A stretch of 64,000 nucleotides of DNA from Solea solea (Eukaryota; Chordata; Actinopteri; Pleuronectiformes; Soleidae). Below the pieces are notes generated by a model. The model ran no database searches. It was not told the origin of the DNA and saw only the letters and a list, made by a program, of their open reading frames with translations. The translations under genes and the position numbers were made by a program. The stretch is from assembly GCF_958295425.1 (NCBI RefSeq), contig NC_081139.1:29019697-29083696 (forward strand), written 5' to 3'. Positions 57,319 through 64,000 of the stretch are shown here, one piece after another. How positions within the stretch are numbered: position 1 is the first letter of the stretch; each line of letters opens with the position of its first letter.

Positions 57319-57336
57319 GCAGCGGCGGCAGCAGCA
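57284..57336. repeat. CAG/CGG triplet tract
   Basis: About 17 triplets, eleven of them pure CAG, then CGG interruptions. On the gene strand it is CTG. Intronic, giving a spurious polyalanine frame. Confidence 0.95.
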
Positions 57337-57339
57337 TCT

Positions 57340-57660
57340 GGATCTGGAGAATCCACTTAAGACAAAGACAATTCCTCTCCTGTACTTAGCATCAAAAATC
57401 ACTGGACTGGATATTGGAAAGATAAAAGTGTAAAATGCGATTCATCACGTGCTTCCCTATGCACAGACTCATGCATTTTAGCCGAGTCATGTTGCTGATT
57501 ACTACTATAAAAAAGGCTAACTACAAAAATGCCAAAAAGTGGACTGAGAAGGTGGGAGAGTGGGGAGGAGGGCAGGGGGCGTGGCCGGACAGTAAAATCA
57601 AACCCCATCCTCTCACTCTCTTACACCACGTTTCAAGAGGTGGAGCGAGAAAGACGATAA
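57340..57660. other. Intron, nothing recognised
   Basis: Unique sequence before the dispersed repeat. Confidence 0.35.
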
Positions 57661-57667
57661 AGCGGAA

Positions 57668-57790
57668 GCTCCAGTGTTTATAAAACAGGGGGAGGAGTCT
57701 TGGACAACAAGCCTTTGTGGTGATTGGACAAGACAGTGACAAAGGCGTGTACCAGAGAAGTCAAGGGGAATATTTGAATGTGGTGTTTGA
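57668..57790 (+). repeat. Dispersed repeat, relative of 40355-40500
   Basis: See the matching words listed for the copy at 40355-40500; this copy is longer and includes GGTGATTGGACAAGACAGTG. Confidence 0.7.
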
Positions 57791-58220
57791 CCAGAGAGGC
57801 ACAACATGTATGTATGCATGTATGTATGTAGCGCCCTTTATGCAAATCAAAAAAGTATTTATTCCTTCCATTCAGTAAACTTCAACAATTCCATTTAATC
57901 AAACTCAAAACAATAATTCAGTCCAAATATATATAAAAAAAACCTGTATGCTTCTCCTCCTTCTTCTGAGCAACAACCAACGGAAATAACAACAAACAGA
58001 ATTATCTCTTTAAAACTGCTCCATTAAATAAAATAAATACCAGTATAAATGTCGGTATGAACCGGTATACACTACGGTGCACTACTGCACATAGATGTGC
58101 TGTATGAATTCTTTTTTTTAATAATAATAATAATAGTCTTTCAGGCTTTTACTTGCCATTATTGATCACAATCCCTTTATTTATTTATTTATTTTATCCA
58201 CCATTTTCATTCATTTTTAT

Positions 58221-58237
58221 CCCCCCCCCCCCCCCCC
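58221..58237 (+). repeat. Poly(C) tract, 17 bp
   Basis: Seventeen consecutive C; G-run on the gene strand. Confidence 0.95.
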
Positions 58238-58599
58238 ACAGACCATTGACTTGAATCCACATGAGACCAAACAGAATGTGCACACAGCAGAAATGTGAGA
58301 CAGGCCATGTATCACCTGCTGGGCTGTTACAGTCGGTGGCCTTTTAACATTCATACACAGCACAGAGCCACGCTGCTAACAGTCACACTGTTATTATTTG
58401 TCAAACTTTATCGTGGTGTGTATTATTAGATTTGGACCAAACACGTGTTCAATACCAATCAGTGCAGTCAGCCAATCACATGGCAGCGAGTCACTGCATG
58501 TCGGTGCGTAGACGTGGTCAAAGAAGCGGCTCAAGTTCAAACCCAGCTCCAGAATGAAGGCGTACTCTCGTAGCTGGCTGCACACGTCCATTTCAAGAC

Positions 58600-59110
58600 A
58601 GTGTTACCTTGAATTTGGTAAAGAGTGATGTGTGTTCATCTGACTGAGGGCATCATGTGACTCTGGGCCGTCACTGATGCAGAATCGTCCCATCAACACG
58701 TCAGAGGGAACAAAATGGAATGGACCTTTTCCTTTGTCATTGTGAAAGAGTTCCATGTAGATACGGCATTGTTTCAGAAAATACAGGTTATCATAAAGAA
58801 GGATAAGAAGATAAGCAACAGTGGACGTAAGGTGGGAATATGACATCATCGTTTTCCCACTCCAGGCTCTGAAAATGCTGTTTCCCTGAGGATAAAATGC
58901 AGACTTTGACCTACACTTGTACTGTGTGGACACATCACAGCAACCCACCGCCATGTTTCCCCACTGAGAAAGATCCAGGGTACTGCATACTTCCACCGCT
59001 TCTGCTCCCCAAGTCCCGCCCACAATCATCCCCTCAGTGAAGTACGTCCAACAATAAGGTGGATGTTTGATGTAGTCGTTCATATCTTGTAGATTAGCAG
59101 CAGAATACTG
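58600..59110 (-). other. Unrecognised 159-codon open frame
   Basis: An open frame on the minus strand (58604-59083) with peptide words such as DLSQWGNMAVGCCD and YDNLYFLKQCRIYMELF, ending beside AAG/GTAACA, a donor-like sequence. I find no recognised domain, no clear acceptor and no frame continuation. The DNA words (AACATGGCGGTGGG complement, GGGCGGGACTTGGGG) look like a dispersed repeat. I do not call it a gene. Confidence 0.2.
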
Positions 59111-59481
59111 GAAACCAGTATGGAAACCACGGCTTCCAGTGTTTAGTCAGGAGTTATATCCGACATACAGCGACATCACTTTACGTGCAGCACATCCAGC
59201 AGCTGCACGAGGCCGTCGGCAGCTCGCTTTGATTAAAACTTGTTTATTCATCTTGTGTCGTCTCGCGTTGGGTCGCACACGTGATGAGACGACAAGAAAC
59301 GGAGAGTGTGGAGAGATCGATCACACCGCTGCGCCTGACAGTGATGGCTTATAATCACGCAAGAGTCTGTTTCCCTGAGTGAAACATGGACAAATGCCAA
59401 GGTCTCTGGTTTAATGAGTGCCGACAGACGAGGCTTTATCAATGTGATATGACAAGATACATGAGTGCAATATAAAATATT

Positions 59482-59517
<36 letters not shown>

Positions 59518-60001
59518 TAAACAGGTGGCTGTACGCTTTTTTTTAACCTACTTTTCTAATGAACATGAGCTGAAAAATGTCAAACAATTAAGACTAACTG
59601 AGTCACACGAGACTACGTTGGCTTGCAGGAATCACTTTGCAAGAGTTGAATGATGTGGGTCGAATGGACTTCACTACATATTTACAATGTTAAAATGTTT
59701 TAACACAGTTAAAAGTGCTCCTAACTAAAAATAGAGGGTCTGTAAGTTTCACAGTTTGCCTGAAAATATAGTTAAAACTTTACATTACAGTCCCAAATAC
59801 ACAAGCACGTTCTTGTCATTTACATTTTCCTTAAGTTTCCACTTAAGCTGCTAATTTGAATGCTAACTTGCTGTGTGATCTCTGTGGGAACCCACACCCT
59901 CTCACAGTAGCCTAACCTCCACCGCGATGGGACTGTGTGACGTCAGCTACTGGAGCTCTATATTCTGATTGTTAGGATCTAGCTCCATAAAAACCCCTTA
60001 C
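59111..60001. other. End of the 39-kb intron, (AAT)n
   Basis: (AAT)n at 59480-59517; otherwise unique sequence up to the donor GTAAGG of the next exon. Confidence 0.5.
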
Positions 60002-60144
60002 CTTAGGATCAGCGGTGAGCAGCTTGAAGGCCTCGTACACCTGCCTCTCTTGGACTCCTCCTCCCAGGTCCAGGAAGTTTGCAGGTTTTCCTCCATGCAG
60101 GTCGATGATGTCACATGTGGCCATCGCCAATCCGGCTCCATTCA
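60002..60144 (-). CDS. SUCLG2: SUCLG2, coding exon (CoA-ligase domain)
   Basis: This exon encodes 47 full codons after two bases that complete a valine: [20 protein letters not shown], then [20 protein letters not shown] and LLTADPK. The NGAGLAMAT and HGGxPANFLD(L/V)GGG motifs are invariant in succinyl-CoA ligase beta subunits and form the nucleotide/phosphohistidine-facing loops at the junction of the ATP-grasp and CoA-ligase domains. FLDLGGGV rather than FLDVGGGA favours the GTP-type subunit. The acceptor TTTTTGCAG/TG and the donor CCTAAG/GTAAGG are canonical. The phases (1 in, 0 out) fit the flanking exons. The enzyme converts succinyl-CoA, GDP and phosphate to succinate, CoA and GTP in the mitochondrial matrix, with SUCLG1 as partner. 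Confidence 0.98.
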
Positions 60145-60400
60145 CTGCAAAAATAAAGAAATAAACCTCGTTGTCAGGCATTTATTCCGAAACATAGAGG
60201 ATAGGAAGGAAAGAAAAAGCAGGAATATAGTGTATTTAGTTAAATGGATGGTGTCTCTCCAGAGTGATCAGTCTGGCATGTTGAGCGGGCGTTAATGGTA
60301 CCATGTATCAAATCAGTTTATTAAGTATAATAACGCTAAACATGACCATTAAGTTCAGAGATTGGAACAAATGTCCCCGCGTGTATAATGTGATGCCAGC
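60145..60400 (-). other. Start of 2.3-kb SUCLG2 intron
   Basis: Unique sequence with a T-rich tract upstream of the acceptor on the gene strand. Confidence 0.5.
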
Positions 60401-61210
60401 GGCCGTGAGCTAATTAAAATAACATCACCATCTCTAAAGGAAGAGGCGACGCGTTTCGTAGGAACGAGCCATAATTTATCCACTAAAGACCAAACAGCTG
60501 AAAATAATAAGTGAAACCAGTCGGAAATCTTCTAATCAAGAACATGCAACGTGTCAAGTCGAGCATCGCAGGGAATGGGCCGACGAGTAGACATCAGAGA
60601 AGCGAGCGTTGATTAAAAGAGATTGTGCTATGCCTCTTCTGCGGCCTGTGTCATCATTTAGCCAAGCTACCCCTGCTGAGGTGCGTGGGAGCCAAGTGCA
60701 CAGAAACTGTCGTACCTCATTTGGCTTAGCCAAGCCCGAACTTGTGTCCTGGCAAGCTCCCCGACCGAGGTCTCGATAAAATGGAAATTTGTTTTAACAG
60801 CTGTCACTTTGGTGGCTCGCGGAGCTCTCAAGGAAGCTGCAGGGCCTTAAAAGCTGTTGTTACTTTAAGAGAGACTGGGGATGCAGAATGGGCTGCGTGC
60901 ACGTCCGTGTGTGTGTGAGGGACGTTGGATAGTGCTAACAGACATCTAATGTGTTTATGAGGCTATGGAGTAAGAGGCGAGAGCACCTGTTAGTGCTGCT
61001 GTACACTGTAAAAGCTTTGATTTATGACAAGAGAGGGGGCCTTTAATGAGAATGCTAACAATCTGGCTCACTGGAGACTTTCTGGGCGGATTATAGCTAA
61101 TTAGAACGCATTGGTTATGGCAGCGTTCCTTCTGGAATCCTCGGAAAGCTGCTTGTAATGTGGACTGGAGGAGAAAACCCAGGCAGCCTTTACTTTGACT
61201 CATGAATTAA
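60400..61210. promoter_or_regulatory. Candidate conserved non-coding region
   Basis: About 800 bp of repeat-free intron with GAGCTAATTAAAATAACATC (60409), GTTGATTAAAAGAG, GCTAATTAGAACGCATT and CATTTGGCTTAGCCAAGCCC, the last containing the NFI-like TTGGC(N)nGCCAAG arrangement. Enhancer-like texture; inference. Confidence 0.3.
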
Positions 61211-61289
61211 CTGTGTCTGAGCTTTTCGCTTGTGACTTAAGAGATACAAGAGATGCAAACATTTAACATTTAACCTTTTACCGGGGCCA

Positions 61290-62085
61290 CTCTATAACGC
61301 CCATTCATTGTCCGGCCATTAGCATAGCCCCTTAGCTATAAATGGTTTTAATTAACCTTACTTTTTACAACTTAAGCACAGCTGTTAGCCACAAACGTTC
61401 TTAGCAAACCTGAATTCATTAGCCATGAAGGCTTTTAGTGAACCATACTTTTTGACAACAGTTAGCATAGCTGTTAGCCATGCATACTTTAAGCAAACCT
61501 TACATTTTTAAAACAATTAGCACTGCCGTTAGCCATGAATACTTTTAACAAACCTTACTTTTTGACAACAGTTAGCAGAGCCGTTGGCATAGATGTTTTA
61601 GATAAACTAGCATGACCTTTTCTCTTTTTTTACTAGACTTACTTTTTTAAAATTACTAGTAGAGCTCTAAGAACAAAACTGTTAGCACTGCCGTAGTATG
61701 AAATGCTTTTTAGCAAACCTTAATTTTTTACAGTTGTTCATACAGCCCTTAACCATGAACAACCGTTAGCAGAGCCGTTGGCATGGATGTTTTAGAGAAA
61801 GTTGCATTTTACACCTATTAGGACAGCATTTATTTTAAACTAGCCTTACTTTAAATTGTTAGCACGGTAGTAGCATGGACTGTCTTTTAACTTTTATTCA
61901 CACAGCAGTTAGCCATGAACAATTTCAGCTACCCTTACTTTTTTTTTTACAATGGTTAGCTCAGCCATTAGCCATGAATGTTCAAGAGAACCTTACTGTT
62001 AGCACAGGTGTAGCCTGAAATGTTTTTAATGAACCTTGCTTTATAAAACACTATTAGCATAGCCATTAGCCATGAATAATCTTAA
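61290..62085. repeat. Degenerate TTAGCCATGAAT tandem repeat
   Basis: About a dozen imperfect units of 45-70 bp built from GTTAGCATAGCTGTTAGCCA, ATGAATGCTTTTAGC-type and AAACCTTACTTTTTACA-type words. Strongly diverged, hence old. Non-coding. Confidence 0.8.
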
Positions 62086-62407
62086 CGTTATTCACTTGCT
62101 ATTGACTTTGAATGAAGGACTAAAGTAGAAGGTACAAAATAGTGTTGACTGGAATGTCATTGAGCTCAACTGAGACGTTTGATTGTGTTTTTGTTTGTGG
62201 TACGTTTGTGACGCCACTTTTCATGTATGGGTGAAGCGGGGTGAAAAAAACACTTCAGTCCAGACCAACCACAGGCAACAGAAAGTGAGATAATTGCCTG
62301 TTTAAGAGGTTCATGGACGTCAAAAAATATTTTCAATCCTTTCAAAAAGGCGTAAGTGTGTGTGTGTGTGCGCTGTTCTGTTCTGGGGTGGGTGTTTGTT
62401 TCCGTAC

Positions 62408-62569
62408 CAAAACAAGCGATGTTTCCATCCAGTCCAATATATTTGAGGTCCCACTTGGCCGCCTCCATCTCTATGGGGTCGCTCTCCATCATGTCATCCA
62501 TGGCGAACACCGCCTTCTGACGGAACTCGGCGTTGTCGTCGAAGCTGATCTTGGCATCAAAGCAAACCA
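62408..62569 (-). CDS. SUCLG2: SUCLG2, coding exon (ATP-grasp/CoA-ligase junction)
   Basis: This exon encodes 53 codons between two split valine/glycine-type codons: VCFDAKISFDDNAEFRQ, then KAVFAMDDMMESDPIEMEAA and KWDLKYIGLDGNIACF. The aspartate of FDAK corresponds to a conserved Mg2+-coordinating residue of the ATP-grasp site (Asp213 of the E. coli SucC subunit). DDNAEFRQ and YIGLDGNI are family signatures. The acidic FAMDDMMESDPIE linker resembles SUCLG2 and not SUCLA2. The acceptor TTTGCCCCAG/TG and donor TTTG/GTACGG are canonical, although GTACGG is a weaker donor than GTAAGG. Exons coding for the presequence and the rest of the ATP-grasp domain must lie to the right of the window. Confidence 0.98.
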
Positions 62570-63690
62570 CTGGGGCAAAGATGTGGAGGAACGAGGAGAT
62601 GACAAAGACGGCGTTAGGAATAAAAGAGAGAGCAAGAAAGAAAGTGAGACAAAGGAGAAACAACATGGAGAGGGAAAGGAGGGCGATTTAGACACAAAGA
62701 GGACACTAATTATCATTTCTAAAACCTGAAACTCCTGAACATTGGAGCGTCCCTTCGGCCTGATGCTCTTAATGACTTAAACAGTTGGTCTCACTAAAGT
62801 GTGTGTTTTTGACACTGCCTCTATGGGATAGACCTTCATAGTAAATGGGTGTTTTTCTTTAAACTTCAAAGGGATCGCATTTCAAAGTGAATGCACTCTT
62901 GAAGCGATAAAAAAAATGTATATATTACATTTGCATACAACCATACTTAGACTTTGTAGTATAACTTATAAGAATAATTTTTTCCTAAATGAAAAGACTG
63001 CCACCACATTTTTAGCTTAGCAGGACTGGAAACAAGAGAAAAAGGTCCAGTGTGTATCACGTAGAAGGGTTTAATACCAGAAACTGAATTTACTTCCGTA
63101 TAACTGCTTTAAAATAAGAACATAATTTGGTTTTGCAGCCTTTGATACCTGATGCATAAACTTTAAACTCTATAGTTTACATCTTTCCTGGTACATGAAG
63201 GGGAGGGGCAAGGGGAAGAGTCTGCCAAGCTTCAGTCCCACCACTAGATTTAACTGGTTTGATGGCTGCTACACAGGGCTGTGGTGTCAGACTAGAATCA
63301 CAACTTCCCTATAAATCCGTTGTTTTCTAGTCTTTGGGGCTACAGTCTTTTTTTACAGATAAGACTGAGCAAGAAAGAAAAACAAACCCTTCCTCAAGAT
63401 GTCAAGGTATTGCTTTTATTTTCTTTCATAGACGTTTTTTTTTCTCAGGCTATAAAAAATGGAAAACCCTTGGGGTAGATGCACTCCCTGGACTGGTGAG
63501 AGATGATATTTGGATGGGAAACGTGTAGAGACAAAGGCACAGGAAAACTGTAGTGTGACACATAAAAGTATTTATGTCATTTGTATCCTATCCACTCTTA
63601 AAGTCATGGTCATGTCACTTAGTATACCTCTTTTTACGCTTATGTAACAGGGGTGATAAATCCCTCACTCACAGGGTATCTGTTTCTCAA
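62570..63690 (-). other. Upstream SUCLG2 intron, nothing recognised
   Basis: Begins with a long CT-rich tract on the gene strand (62600-62700), a plausible polypyrimidine region. The rest is unique with no supported exon. Confidence 0.45.
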
Positions 63691-63699
63691 CTCTCACGG

Positions 63700-63935
63700 T
63701 ATTATGTCTAAATCTCGCGGTGACGTCACAGGGTCACGTGGGTTGGCGTGGGTCACGTGGGTCGGCGCAACCAACCGAGGTTTAGTATTGAGCCGCTGCA
63801 GTTCAGTCTCAGAGAGGGAGCAGTGGGGAAGCTGCATGAGAGACGAGCTACAGGAGCCCCTTACCGTGTCGCAACTGCCGTGCCGAGACCGCGACGGCCG
63901 AACGTATGTGTAGTGCGCAGCGGACGGCCGGTGAG
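63700..63935 (+). promoter_or_regulatory. Candidate CpG-rich promoter and first exon
   Basis: In about 230 bp: TCTCGCGG (63714), the CRE palindrome TGACGTCA (63721-63728), two GTCACGTG boxes (63733-63740 and 63752-63759, USF/TFEB-type), and many CpGs. It ends with CGGCCG/GTGAGT, a very good plus-strand splice donor after 63930. The sequence then runs into GTTAGCATTAGC repeats and GCGGCCGCCATT. This fits a housekeeping-type promoter with a non-coding first exon. It lies inside a SUCLG2 intron or at an alternative promoter. No TATA box. The target gene is unknown. Confidence 0.4.
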
Positions 63936-63943
63936 TCAAATTG

Positions 63944-63986
63944 TTTGTAGCCGTTAGCATTAGCATTAGCCGCTAGCATTAGCCGC
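63944..63986. repeat. (GTTAGCATTAGC)n short repeat
   Basis: TTAGC/CTAGC words repeated at 5-12-bp spacing, typical of teleost 5' regions; on the minus strand they follow an ATG at about 63995 that opens only nine codons. Confidence 0.7.
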
Positions 63987-64000
63987 GGCCGCCATTCACT

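Noticed and set aside
57117..57356. Polyalanine protein on the minus strand
   Set aside because: A translation of the CAG/CGG triplet tract; no gene context.
62166..62666. 166-codon minus frame containing the SUCLG2 exon
   Set aside because: The exon is bounded by CCCCAG/TG and TTTG/GTACGG; both ends of the frame are intron sequence.
1..64000. CRISPR-like array among the regular repeats
   Set aside because: The tandem arrays have no unique spacers, and the genome is a eukaryotic fish.

Overview
The window is a vertebrate, almost certainly ray-finned fish, nuclear locus. The evidence is interrupted coding with GT-AG introns, very dense (CA)n/(TG)n microsatellites, fish-type tRNA-derived SINEs with recognisable A and B boxes, fish non-LTR retroposon tails, and tandem minisatellites. 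There is no bacterial or viral operon structure, no CRISPR and no intact transposase.

The only protein-coding gene I can support is the 3' half of SUCLG2, the GTP-forming beta subunit of mitochondrial succinyl-CoA ligase, read on the minus strand. Four C-terminal coding exons are present: 62408-62569, 60002-60144, 20968-21088 and 10855-10967 (stop codon at 10855-10857). Their splice phases agree (1, 0, 1) and the joined reading frame is open. The introns between them are about 2.3 kb, 38.9 kb and 10.0 kb. Upstream exons (mitochondrial presequence, most of the ATP-grasp domain) must lie beyond position 64000. A possible poly(A) signal is at 10314-10319, so positions 1 to about 10300 are 3' flank.

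Layout: 1-10300 is 3' flank with a 3.8-kb 41-bp minisatellite (1159-4960), a dispersed repeat carrying two CTCF-like motifs, and a tandem repeat with a period of about 180 bp. 10855-10967 is the last exon. 10968-20967 is an intron with a SINE, a DR1 nuclear-receptor-like array, many (TG)n tracts and inverted dispersed repeats. 20968-21088 is the penultimate exon, followed only 130 bp away by a 1.7-kb 30-bp minisatellite. 21089-60001 is a huge intron with a 24-bp minisatellite, several SINEs, a palindromic MITE-like element, a five-half-site DR4 array, a strong G-quadruplex candidate, a CAG tract and several non-repetitive blocks that look like regulatory DNA. 60002-62569 holds two more exons. 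63700-63935 is a CpG-rich block with a CRE, two GTCACGTG boxes and a good splice donor on the plus strand, a candidate promoter and first exon of an unidentified transcript.

I found no convincing new biological system. The most unusual material is the higher-order structure of the minisatellites, the two nuclear-receptor half-site arrays inside a mitochondrial-metabolism gene, and the possible plus-strand promoter at the right edge. All regulatory claims are motif readings only.
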